From assembly GCA_019695115.1 (NCBI GenBank), contig JAIBAP010000020.1, forward strand, positions 1 through 64,000: DNA of 64,000 bases, given 5' to 3'. Numbering within the stretch: the first letter of the stretch is position 1; every line of letters starts with the position of its first letter. This document shows positions 1 through 7,897 of this stretch, in pieces. Both the position numbers and the translations under genes were made by a program. A model generated the notes under the pieces. That model saw only the letters and a program-made list of their open reading frames with translations. It was not told the DNA's origin and ran no database searches. This DNA is from Caldilineales bacterium (lineage in GTDB: Bacteria; Chloroflexota; Anaerolineae; J102).

Positions 1-75
1 TATCCTCCCCCCATCCGCCCGTCCCAGTAATCCGCCCCTATCCTCCCCCCAATCCGCCCACCCCCTCCCCCCTCC

Positions 76-1377
76 CTACCTCGGCATCTCCACCAACCTG
101 GTGCGAGGCAGCGCCGCCATCACATCCACCACCGCCACCGGTTGCATCTCCCGACGCCGCTCCAACCAGGCGCGCAAACCGCGCACCGGCAGGCAATAGA
201 GCTTGCCTGTCGCCGCGAACTGATAGAAATACCAATCGGCCTGAGTGCTCAGCAGTGAATTGGGGCGCCCTGGACGAACCTCGAACCGAAACTGACTGTC
301 ATCACCGCTGTCATCCACCTGCACCGCGATGGCCACCCTCTCCTCTCGGCCACCCGCCTGCCTGTAGCGCCAGACCAGATCCACGCCCCCCTCGCTCCCC
401 TCCGCCACCCCCACCGTCTCCCCGCGCCCCCGCAAGAACTCAGCGATCCCACTCACCCGCCTCCCTCCCTCCCACCCACCCTCCCTCCCTGCGTCCCTGT
501 GTCCCTGCGTCTCCCCCTCCCCTTCCCCCCCTCCCACCATCACCCAAACCGGCTCACCGAAACGACTCCAGCACAGCAAATTGGCGGGGGCGCCCACCTC
601 CAATCGGCCCTGCGCCAGCCGCAGAAAGCGGGCCGGGGTGGCGCTGGCGGCCGTCAAAAGAGCGGCGAAATCAGCCACTCCCTGTCTGCTCAGGGCATAC
701 AGCTCCCGCCCGTGCAAAGGCCGGCCGGGGCTGCCGGTGAGCAACAGGCCCTCGCCACCGAGATCAGAAAGCTGGGCGGGCGTAGCGACCCGGTAAGGGG
801 CGTGCGCGGGGGCATTGGCCGCAGCCAGGCCGCAGAAAAGCAGCTCGCTGGCCAACGGATCGGGGGACGGCTGCCCGGCGGCCTGCCGGTCGAAGATACA
901 GGGGATGCGTTCAGCCACCAATCGGCGCAGGAGGCCGGGCGCAGCCTCTGGCGAGAGCGTGACCAGGGCGATGGCGGCATCGGCGGCGGCCCAGAGGTCG
1001 TCCCAGGCGGGCGGGTCAGCGCCCAGGATCACGTGCAGGCCCAGTGGCCGGGCGACGAACGGCGCCCGAGACAGGCCGGTGGCCGCCTCGGCCAGGGCCG
1101 GCAAGTCGCGTTCCGACTGCACCTCGACGACCCGAGCGAAGCTGGTGATCCCGCCATCATCGGGCGAGACGCCGTTCTCCTCACGCCAGGCCAGATCGAT
1201 CAGCCCCGCTGTGATCCAACCACCGCCGGCGTCGATCACCTGGGCATCGGCGGGGAGGATGACCTCCTGGCTGCGCCCCAGCGCCCGGACCGTCCCGCCT
1301 TCGACCAGCACCAGCCCGTGCGCAATCCGGCGGGCCGGCGTGAAGAGATCGCAATCGACGATGGCAAGCGCTGGCAT
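76..1377 (-). CDS. Degenerate NagA-like amidohydrolase with extra C-terminal domain
   Basis: The first ~300 residues follow the outline of N-acetylglucosamine-6-phosphate deacetylase-type amidohydrolases: an N-terminal beta-sandwich start, then WITAGLIDL where the family has PGxIDxHxH. The HxH metal ligands are missing (IDLAWREENG), so catalysis by the usual mechanism is unlikely. Residues ~285-305 are a Gly/Glu/Arg low-complexity linker encoded by a repeat. The last ~120 residues (VDLVWRY, AIAVQV, ADWYFYQF, LYCLPVRGLRAWL) resemble the fold pattern of PD-(D/E)XK nuclease-like domains, which is a weak match by eye. It is the last gene of the minus-strand envelope operon, 34 nt after the flippase. 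The function is unknown. Two genes fused through a repeat insertion is an alternative reading. Confidence 0.75.
   Translation of the reverse strand: MPALAIVDCDLFTPARRIAHGLVLVEGGTVRALGRSQEVILPADAQVIDAGGGWITAGLIDLAWREENGVSPDDGGITSFARVVEVQSERDLPALAEAATGLSRAPFVARPLGLHVILGADPPAWDDLWAAADAAIALVTLSPEAAPGLLRRLVAERIPCIFDRQAAGQPSPDPLASELLFCGLAAANAPAHAPYRVATPAQLSDLGGEGLLLTGSPGRPLHGRELYALSRQGVADFAALLTAASATPARFLRLAQGRLEVGAPANLLCWSRFGEPVWVMVGGGEGEGETQGHRDAGREGGWEGGRRVSGIAEFLRGRGETVGVAEGSEGGVDLVWRYRQAGGREERVAIAVQVDDSGDDSQFRFEVRPGRPNSLLSTQADWYFYQFAATGKLYCLPVRGLRAWLERRREMQPVAVVDVMAALPRTRLVEMPR
466..540. repeat. Low-complexity C-rich repeat inside the NagA-like ORF
   Basis: Runs of CTCC/CCCT units and an 8-nt unit (approximately CCCTGCGT, three copies at ~490-515) encode the Gly/Glu/Arg-rich linker of the NagA-like protein on the minus strand. 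A similar C-rich tract occupies positions 1-75 outside the gene. Confidence 0.7.
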
Positions 1378-1411
1378 GGCAGGCGGGGGAGCGATGATCG
1401 GCGCTGATGAC

Positions 1412-2839
1412 TCAGGGTTTCGAGAGCAAGGAGCGAAAGAGTTGGAGATCGTCGCGTTTCAGGGCGCCGCTTACCATCCCCAGGGCCAGATAAACGGCCG
1501 CGCCGGCCGGGATGGCGAGCCAGAGAGGGAGCGAGGGCAGGAAGTAGAGGAGGGCGCCCATCACCACCGCCGCCAGCGCCGGCCGGGCCAGACCATTGGC
1601 AGCAAAGGCGATCTGAAAGTCACGGCTGGCATACCAGGCGAAAACCGCCCCCAGCGCATACATCAGCCCCATCCCGCTCGCTGCCCCGGCCGGCCCCCAG
1701 ATGGCGCTGAAACCGGCGATCAGGGCTGCCCCGGCAACCACCATCAGACCTGTGGTCAGCAACGAGGCGCGGGCGCGGTCGCCGGCCATCAAGGAGCGGG
1801 TGAGCACCGTCTGCGCGAAATAGGCCAGCATCGCACATCCGGCCACGGCCAACACCCGGGCCGCTGGCCCGTATTCTGGCCGGTGGTAGAGCAGGGCGAT
1901 GATCGCCGGCGCCAGCACGGCCGTCCCCACAGCCACGGGCAACAGCGCTATCAGCCCATAGTACAGCGATTTGCCCGTGGCCAGGCCAAACCGCAGCCGT
2001 GATTGCACCCACAAGCGCGAGAGCACAGGATAGAGGGCGTCGGTGAATGACATCACCAGGGTCATGATCACTTTGATCAGCTGTAAAGCGGCATCGTAGA
2101 GGCCGGCCGCCGTCTCGCCGCCGATGAGGGAAAGGATGAGCACATCCATCCGCTGCAAGATCGAGTCGAAGGCGGCCATGCCGAAGAAATCGGCCGACTG
2201 GCGCAGCAGCCGGGCCGAGAAGCGCAGGTCGATCTGCGGGCGCCCGATCATGTGCATCCGCCAGGCCGCTGCTGCCACCATCACCGCTGCCAATGACAGC
2301 CCGCCGATGCGGATGACAGCCAGGGCCATGACGTTTTCGGCGCGGGCCAGGACGGTGACGGCCAACACGACCTGCGCAAGCGAGCTGAGCGCCTCGGCAT
2401 AGACAAGGTACTGCATACGTTCGTGGGCGCGCAAGAGCGCCGCTGCCACTGAGTAGACTGTGAATAGAGGCAGGGTCACGATGGCCAGTTGCAGCATGGC
2501 CTTCGTGTCGGCAGGGTAGGGCGATAGGCCGACGACCACGAACATGAGGAGGGCAAAGACGACCGTCGTCGCTCCCTGGCCGACGATCCCGCCCCAGAAG
2601 TAACGGTTGCCAACGGCAGGATCGCGCGCCACCTCGCGGGTGATCAGCCGCGGCAGGCCGAAGGAGGCCATCACCTGGAAGATATTGAGAAAGGCCAGCA
2701 GGATGCTGAATTTGCCCTGCCACAGCACTCCATAGCGATTGGCGATGTAGAGGATAAGCACGAAGCCCAGGATGATGCGAATGCCCTGGGCCAGGCTGAG
2801 AAAGAGGGTGTTGCGGGCGACCGAACGGGCGGCGGTCAT
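1412..2839 (-). CDS. Oligosaccharide flippase (Wzx/MATE-like membrane protein)
   Basis: A 475-residue, very hydrophobic protein with about 12-14 predicted membrane segments. It starts TAARSVARNTLFLSLAQGI, the usual N-terminus of polysaccharide flippases of the MOP superfamily (RfbX/Wzx type), which move undecaprenyl-linked glycans across the membrane. The ATG at 2839 overlaps the methyltransferase stop in a TCATG arrangement, so translational coupling is expected. The frame stays open further upstream, but only as a shadow of the methyltransferase gene. Neighbouring GT2 and methyltransferase genes support a role in surface glycan or lipid-linked sugar export. Confidence 0.9.
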   Translation of the reverse strand: MTAARSVARNTLFLSLAQGIRIILGFVLILYIANRYGVLWQGKFSILLAFLNIFQVMASFGLPRLITREVARDPAVGNRYFWGGIVGQGATTVVFALLMFVVVGLSPYPADTKAMLQLAIVTLPLFTVYSVAAALLRAHERMQYLVYAEALSSLAQVVLAVTVLARAENVMALAVIRIGGLSLAAVMVAAAAWRMHMIGRPQIDLRFSARLLRQSADFFGMAAFDSILQRMDVLILSLIGGETAAGLYDAALQLIKVIMTLVMSFTDALYPVLSRLWVQSRLRFGLATGKSLYYGLIALLPVAVGTAVLAPAIIALLYHRPEYGPAARVLAVAGCAMLAYFAQTVLTRSLMAGDRARASLLTTGLMVVAGAALIAGFSAIWGPAGAASGMGLMYALGAVFAWYASRDFQIAFAANGLARPALAAVVMGALLYFLPSLPLWLAIPAGAAVYLALGMVSGALKRDDLQLFRSLLSKP

Positions 2840-3561
2840 GGTTCTGTTCCCTGAGGCGAGGCGGTGAAGACGCTGATCAGGCTGGCCTGGCGGCCGTGCG
2901 TCACCTGGCACTCGTCCAGCAGCGTATACTCGGCCTTGATCTGGGCGAGGATGGCAACGGCGCGTCGAGAGAGCAGGTAGGTGGAGACGATGAAAATGCC
3001 ATCTGCTCTCAGGTTGCTGGCGTAACGGCGCACCACCGCCAATGGCGCCTGCAAGTAATACAGCGATTCGTTGAAAACGGCAACATCGAAGCACCCAGAC
3101 TCGAAGGCATAGCTGTCGGCGTCGGCCTGGACGAAGTGCGTGCGTTCGTCTTCGAGGCCGCGCAGCCCGGCGAGCGCCGTCGCCGACAGATCGATGCCAT
3201 CGTAGCGGGCGTAGCCCAGGGGCCGATAGCGGTGGAAGAGGATGCCTTCACCGCAGCCTACGTCGAGGATGGCCGGATTTGTTTTCAGGAAGGCGATGTA
3301 ACCGGCGACGACGCTGTAACGGGCGACCTCCGGCAGACCGCCCAGAAAGCCCCACTTGCCGCCGGCGTATTGCTCCTCCCAGGCGCCCTGCCCGGTCGGG
3401 ACATCGCCCTTGCGCCAGGCCTGCTCCCAGGCGGCCACGCTTGCCGCCCAGCGCCTGGATAGGGCGTCTTCTCTGCCGAAGGCGAAGCGATAGTAAAGTC
3501 GGCGTTGCCATTCGCGCCATCGACGCAGCAGCCGCACCCTGGCTCCCCGCAGCTCAATCAT
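2836..3561 (-). CDS. Class I SAM-dependent methyltransferase
   Basis: A ~241-residue protein with Rossmann motif I at ILDVGCGEGILFHRY, an acidic ribose-binding position in YDGIDLSATAL, and a later DVAVFNESLYYL segment (motif IV region). These identify a class I SAM-dependent methyltransferase. The ATG at 3561 was chosen because GGGAGGGG lies just upstream; a start at 3582 is also open. The gene overlaps the GT2 stop (3554) and the flippase start. The substrate is not visible, but the setting suggests methylation of a glycan or lipid-linked sugar. Confidence 0.88.
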   Translation of the reverse strand: MIELRGARVRLLRRWREWQRRLYYRFAFGREDALSRRWAASVAAWEQAWRKGDVPTGQGAWEEQYAGGKWGFLGGLPEVARYSVVAGYIAFLKTNPAILDVGCGEGILFHRYRPLGYARYDGIDLSATALAGLRGLEDERTHFVQADADSYAFESGCFDVAVFNESLYYLQAPLAVVRRYASNLRADGIFIVSTYLLSRRAVAILAQIKAEYTLLDECQVTHGRQASLISVFTASPQGTEP

Positions 3562-4588
3562 TGCCCCTCCCTCGCGGTGCATTGGCCGGGATGATAATGC
3601 GTTGCCAGCTGGTCTTCAGGCAGGCCGCCCAAGCGTCGCGCAGGTCGACAAAGGCCGGGTTGCGCCAGCGCAGCCAATCGAACTCGTAGATGACATAACG
3701 CAGCAGGAAGCCAAAGGCATTGGTCAGGTGCATCAGCGCCACCTGCCAGGCCGGGTAGCGGCGGCGCAGATCGCGGTCGAGTGAATCGACATTGTGGGCA
3801 TAGAAATCGGCCCCGCGCTGCCGGGCGCTGCCGCCGATATGGTGGACGACGCTCACATCCGGCCGGCAGACGATCTGAAAACCGGCCCGGCGCATCCTCC
3901 GGCACCACTCCACATCTTCGGAATACATGAAATAGCCCTCGTCCAAGGGGCCGGCCGCCTGAACGGCCTGGCGGCGCACCAACATACAGGCGCCCGACAC
4001 CCAGTCCACGAGGATCGGCTGCGATTGCAGGTAGGCCGCGCGGGGCAGCCACAGCCCCCGCAGCCGGTGCGGAAACAGCCGGTAAAGAAAAGTGGCATAG
4101 TTGAAGATGGTCGCCGGCGAAGGATCGAAGCCGGCGGCCCCGCCCTGTGTCTTCCCTCGCGCTCCCACCAACCGTGGCCCAACCGCCCCCACTTGCGGAT
4201 GCTGCTCCAGATGGTCGATCAGGGCGGCCAGCGCCGCGGGGGGGAGTTCGGTGTCGGGGTTGAGCAGGAGGAGGAAACGGCCCGAACTCTTGTCGATGCC
4301 CTGGTTGTTGGCGGCGGCGTAGCCCCGGTTCTCACGGTTGGCAATGACGCCCACCTGCGGATGATGTTGGCGCACCCAGGCCAGCGAATCATCGCTCGAG
4401 GCGTTGTCGACCAGCCAGACCTCCATGCTCACCCTGTCGCCTATCTTCTCCTGAGCCTGGAAGAGCGAAGCCAGGGCGGCCGGCAGATAGGCGCCCGCGT
4501 TCCAGTTGACGATGATGACCGAGAGATCCACCGCCGGCCGGGTCTGCATCGTGGCCGGCAGCGCTGACGCCGCAAGCAAGGTGTTCAT
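3554..4588 (-). CDS. Family 2 glycosyltransferase (rhamnosyltransferase-like)
   Basis: A 344-residue GT-A enzyme. It shows LSVIIVNWNAG at the start of the nucleotide-sugar fold, WLVDNASSDDS, ANRENRGYAAANNQG, LLLNPDTELP for the DxD-like metal site, and the acceptor-side EGYFMYSEDVEWCRRM motif typical of WbbL/rhamnosyltransferase-like GT2 proteins. The ATG at 4588 is 38 nt after the AlkP-family stop; the longer open frame upstream is a shadow of that gene. It probably acts at the cytoplasmic face on a lipid-linked acceptor, next to a flippase. Confidence 0.92.
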   Translation of the reverse strand: MNTLLAASALPATMQTRPAVDLSVIIVNWNAGAYLPAALASLFQAQEKIGDRVSMEVWLVDNASSDDSLAWVRQHHPQVGVIANRENRGYAAANNQGIDKSSGRFLLLLNPDTELPPAALAALIDHLEQHPQVGAVGPRLVGARGKTQGGAAGFDPSPATIFNYATFLYRLFPHRLRGLWLPRAAYLQSQPILVDWVSGACMLVRRQAVQAAGPLDEGYFMYSEDVEWCRRMRRAGFQIVCRPDVSVVHHIGGSARQRGADFYAHNVDSLDRDLRRRYPAWQVALMHLTNAFGFLLRYVIYEFDWLRWRNPAFVDLRDAWAACLKTSWQRIIIPANAPRGRGND

Positions 4589-4626
4589 GACAACACAGAC
4601 GTTGGGGGTCGTCCAGATGATGCTGG

Positions 4627-6327
4627 TCAGGCCACATAGCCCAGGCCCTGCAAGCGCGCCCGGATGGCTTCCTCGTCGTCCGCGGTCAACTCCGCCCCTG
4701 CCTCCACTGCCGGGTCGTCCACCGTTTCGGTCTCGTAGCGAAGTGGGCGCTCGGCCCAGGCAGGGGCGAGGATCTCGGTCAGCACCCGGCCATCCATCGC
4801 CTGCGGGATCGGCGTTTCGAGCAGGTGGAGGATGGTGGGGGCCAGGTCGATGAGCCTGGCCTCCTGCAAGCGCGCGCCCGGACGGATGCCATAGCCGTAG
4901 GCGATGCACATCCCGGCCATGATGTGCGTCCCGGTCTGGTCGAGGGCATAGGCGGCGCCGTGCCGGCCAAACTTCTGTTTGCTGCCGAAGATGGGGCCGT
5001 CAGGCTTGCCATCGTAGTCCTTGGTGGCCAGATACTTGTCATCGCGCCAGCGGATGAGCAGGTCGGGGGCGCGGTCGACGAGCGAGCCGGTATAGACTTC
5101 TTCGCGGCGCAAGACCTCCACCACCATCGCCTCGCCGGTATCGGGGTCGCGCAGACCGTGCAGGGCGGTGGTGATCTCGGCGATCACCCTCTCGACCTGC
5201 GCCGGTTCGATTACGCCCTGCGGGTCCCGGCCCTTGATGTTGAGATTGATGTTGCCCAGGTTGCCGACCGAATAGGCCGCCGTGCGCGCCCAATCGACAT
5301 CGGCCTTGTCGATGAATGTCTCCACCGCTGCGTGCGCGCCCGTGAAGCGCTTGAGGAAGCCCTTGACGGCCACCGGCAACAAGCGTTGGGCCAGATAGAG
5401 CGTCTGGCGGACGCCCACGCGGGCCAGATGGCGGGCGCTCTGGCGCAGACGCTCGGCCGAGTCTTTTTCGCTCTCCTGACGATAGTGCAGCCACCCCTTC
5501 TGGGCCAGCCAGCGGTCGAGATAGACCGTCTTGGCGATGGGGCCGGCGCCGTGATCGGACATCACGAACAGGGTCACATCCGGCGGCAGCTCGTCCACCA
5601 ATGGCGCCAGGTGGCGGTCGATGCGCTTGTAGACCTGGAGGATGGCGTCGTGGCTGGGCTGCGACGGATCGGCCAGCAGATGCCACGAGCAGTGCTGGAT
5701 GGCGTCGGTCTCCATCTCCACCCACATGTAGAAATCCAGCGGCTGGCGGTCGATGGTGCGCCGGAGCAACTCGAAGCGGCGGTCGATCCCGGTCAGCGTT
5801 TCGGCCAGGTAGTCGGCATGGCTTTTGCCGATGGTGCTGACGGCGATGAAATGAATGTCGTTGACCTGGGCTTTGAGGTCGGGGGGGTAGGTGTAGGCCG
5901 AATCGAGGCCGGGGGTGTCGAGGCCGGAGATGAGGAAGCCGTTCACCGGCTCGGGCGGGAAGGTCATGGGCACGTTGACCACGCCCACGCTCCGGCCGGC
6001 ATCGGAGAGCACCCGCCACAGGCTGCGGCCCGACCGGCGGGCGGCGTTGGTCAGCTCCTGGTCATAGGTGCCGGGGATGCGGCGGGCGAAATCGAAGACG
6101 CCATGCTTGCCGGGGTTCAGGCCGGTGATGAAGCTCGACCAGGCCACGGCGGTCAGAAATTGTAGGGTCGAGCGCAACTCGCCCCAGGCGCCGCCGGCCT
6201 GTAGCCGCGCCAGTGTGGGCAGATGGCCCTGGTCGATCCACGGTTGGAGGAGCGTCCAGGGGACGCCGTCGAGACCGAGGACCCAGACGCGCGGGCGAGG
6301 GGTGGAAGATGGGAGGGGAGAAGGCAT
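4627..6327 (-). CDS. Alkaline phosphatase superfamily phosphohydrolase/nucleotide pyrophosphatase-like
   Basis: A 566-residue protein of the type I phosphodiesterase/AlkP superfamily. WVLGLDGVPW supplies the first metal Asp, WSSFITGLNPGKHG the nucleophile Thr region, FVMSDHGAGP the Asp-His metal site, and GRHG near residue ~450 the distal His. Families of this type occur beside glycan genes in many bacteria and archaea, but the substrate is unknown. No clear signal peptide is seen. It is the first gene of the five-gene minus-strand operon that ends at 76, with its own promoter at 6400-6429. Confidence 0.9.
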   Translation of the reverse strand: MPSPLPSSTPRPRVWVLGLDGVPWTLLQPWIDQGHLPTLARLQAGGAWGELRSTLQFLTAVAWSSFITGLNPGKHGVFDFARRIPGTYDQELTNAARRSGRSLWRVLSDAGRSVGVVNVPMTFPPEPVNGFLISGLDTPGLDSAYTYPPDLKAQVNDIHFIAVSTIGKSHADYLAETLTGIDRRFELLRRTIDRQPLDFYMWVEMETDAIQHCSWHLLADPSQPSHDAILQVYKRIDRHLAPLVDELPPDVTLFVMSDHGAGPIAKTVYLDRWLAQKGWLHYRQESEKDSAERLRQSARHLARVGVRQTLYLAQRLLPVAVKGFLKRFTGAHAAVETFIDKADVDWARTAAYSVGNLGNINLNIKGRDPQGVIEPAQVERVIAEITTALHGLRDPDTGEAMVVEVLRREEVYTGSLVDRAPDLLIRWRDDKYLATKDYDGKPDGPIFGSKQKFGRHGAAYALDQTGTHIMAGMCIAYGYGIRPGARLQEARLIDLAPTILHLLETPIPQAMDGRVLTEILAPAWAERPLRYETETVDDPAVEAGAELTADDEEAIRARLQGLGYVA

Positions 6328-6399
6328 CGAACTTGGTTACACAGAGTCTTGGGGAGTGAACGCGGCGAGGCGGGTCGCCAAACCCGCCTTCGACCGCCG

Positions 6400-6429
6400 A
6401 TGGTAGCACGGGGCGAAGACGAAGCCCAA
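6400..6429 (-). promoter_or_regulatory. Promoter of the envelope operon
   Basis: Reading the minus strand: TTGGGC (6424-6429), an 18-nt spacer, then TGC-TACCAT with the -10 at 6400-6405, about 72 nt upstream of the AlkP-family start. The TGC before the -10 recurs at other promoters in this window. Confidence 0.55.
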
Positions 6430-6472
6430 ATAAGCGGCCCGGTGCGGTCTCGCATTGGCGCCGCGTTTGTGG

Positions 6473-6478
6473 CATACT
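6473..6478 (+). promoter_or_regulatory. -10 element of a likely leaderless gene
   Basis: CATACT preceded by TGTGG lies six nucleotides before the GTG at 6485. That spacing would put the transcription start at the start codon. No ribosome-binding site is visible before the GTG. No convincing -35 was found. Confidence 0.4.
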
Positions 6479-6484
6479 CGACCT

Positions 6485-7636
6485 GTGAGCCTTCTCTTTC
6501 CTACCGCCGAATCACCCGCTGCGGCGGGGATGTCTGCCGGCGGCTTGCAGGCGGTCGCCGCCCTGTTCGATGCCCACCTGGCCGCAGGGTTGCATCCGGG
6601 TGCGCACCTGTTGGTCATTCGGCGCCGGCAGATCGTCTGCGAGCGCTACGCCGGCCTGGCCGACCCTCGTCGCCGGCGGCCGGTACGGCCCGACACCATC
6701 TGGCTGCTCTTCAGCGCCACCAAACCCTACACCGCCGTGGCTGTGCTGAAACTGGCGGTCGAGGGCAGGATCGATCTCGATGCGCCTGTGGCTCGCTACT
6801 GGCCGGCCTTTGCCCAAAACGGCAAGGCGGAGATCACCGTCCGGCAGGTGCTCAGCCATCGCGCCGGACTGCCCCACGGCAAGATCAGCCGCCAGCCGTG
6901 GTACTGGCCGAGCTGGCGGCTGTGCACCCGCGCCATCGAGCAGATGCGGCCCGACACTCCCCCCGGCCAGGAGGTGGCCTATCACGCCTTGACCTTTGGC
7001 TGGATCTTGGGCGAGTTGGTGCGGCGGGTCGATGGCCGCTCCTTGCGTCGCTATCTGACCGACGAGTTGTTCGGGCCGGCGGGTTGGCGCCACACCTATC
7101 TTGGCCTGCCCGCTGAGGCCGGGGTCTGGGAGCGGCGCAACAGCGTGGCTGCGATCGACCCGGACCCGGACCTGCTTCAGAGCGCCTTCGTCGCCAACCA
7201 TCGTCTCTTCCGTCGTGCGCCCATCCCTGCCGGCAGCGGTCACAGCACCCTCTACGAGCACGCCGCCTTCTATCAGATGTTGATCGACGGCGGGGTGTGG
7301 GACGGTCGCCGGCTACTATCGCCGGCCGTTGTCGATCTGCTGACGACGCCCACCAATCCCGACCCCGGCCAGATGGACCTCGTTCTGGGCAAGCCAACGC
7401 GCTGGGCGCATGGCGTCAGCCTGGGCGGGCCGCCGCGCCGAGGTTTTGCCTCGTTCATGGGCCGATCCAGCAGCCCGCGCACCTTTGGTCATGGCGGGCT
7501 GCGTTCGTTGGCCGCCTGGGCCGACCCCGACCGGCAACTCATCTGCCTCTATTTCACCAATGGGCTGTTGAGCGCACAGGGGTCGGACGAGCGTAACATC
7601 GAGATGAGCGACGCGGTGTGGGCGAGTGTGGTTTGA
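6485..7636 (+). CDS. Beta-lactamase-fold serine hydrolase
   Basis: A penicillin-binding-protein/class C beta-lactamase-like hydrolase of ~383 residues. FSATKPYTAVAV gives the SxxK nucleophile motif, and the following VRQVLSHRAGLPHG is the usual landmark. A YHALTFGWILGELV segment stands where the Tyr general base is found, and FGHGGLRS gives the C-terminal HxG. No signal peptide is evident, so a cytoplasmic esterase/peptidase of the EstB type is as likely as a secreted enzyme. The start is uncertain: GTG 6485 (chosen, with a -10 six nt upstream), TTG 6455 or ATG 6530. It is divergent from the envelope operon and convergent with the SGNH gene. Confidence 0.9.
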   Translation: MSLLFPTAESPAAAGMSAGGLQAVAALFDAHLAAGLHPGAHLLVIRRRQIVCERYAGLADPRRRRPVRPDTIWLLFSATKPYTAVAVLKLAVEGRIDLDAPVARYWPAFAQNGKAEITVRQVLSHRAGLPHGKISRQPWYWPSWRLCTRAIEQMRPDTPPGQEVAYHALTFGWILGELVRRVDGRSLRRYLTDELFGPAGWRHTYLGLPAEAGVWERRNSVAAIDPDPDLLQSAFVANHRLFRRAPIPAGSGHSTLYEHAAFYQMLIDGGVWDGRRLLSPAVVDLLTTPTNPDPGQMDLVLGKPTRWAHGVSLGGPPRRGFASFMGRSSSPRTFGHGGLRSLAAWADPDRQLICLYFTNGLLSAQGSDERNIEMSDAVWASVV

Positions 7637-7646
7637 GGGGGGCTGG

Positions 7647-7692
7647 GTTCCGTGTTGCGTGTTCCGTGTACCGTGATGCGTATGCTGGCGTG
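7647..7692. repeat. GTGnnnC heptanucleotide repeats
   Basis: Successive 7-nt words of the type GTGTTGC, GTGTTCC, GTGTACC and GTGATGC follow the serine-hydrolase stop. This is one locus of a family found at about ten places in the window. Confidence 0.75.
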
Positions 7693-7724
7693 GGGTGGCT
7701 TGCTGTAGCCCGATCTTGACCAGC

Positions 7725-7864
7725 GATGGCGGAGTCCGCACCCCCCGGTGCGGCGCGTTCGATGGCGGAGTCCGCACCCCCCGGTGCGGCGCGTTCGATG
7801 GCGGAGTCCGCACCCCCCGGTGCGGCGCGTTCGATGGCGGAGTCCGCACCCCCCGGTGCGGCGC
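7725..7864. repeat. Four tandem 36-bp hairpin units
   Basis: Units start at 7725, 7761, 7797 and 7833, each 36 bp and identical apart from the truncated last one (~32 bp). Each contains CCGCACC-CCCC-GGTGCGG, a perfect 7-bp stem. The array lies between two convergent genes, so transcripts from both sides would fold into serial hairpins. There are no spacers between units, so it is not a CRISPR array. Confidence 0.9.
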
Positions 7865-7897
7865 CCGCACAACCCGCGTTCGTATCCCGTCTGCGCC

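Noticed and set aside
7725-7864. CRISPR array
   Set aside because: The 36-bp units are directly adjacent without spacers, and no cas gene is present.
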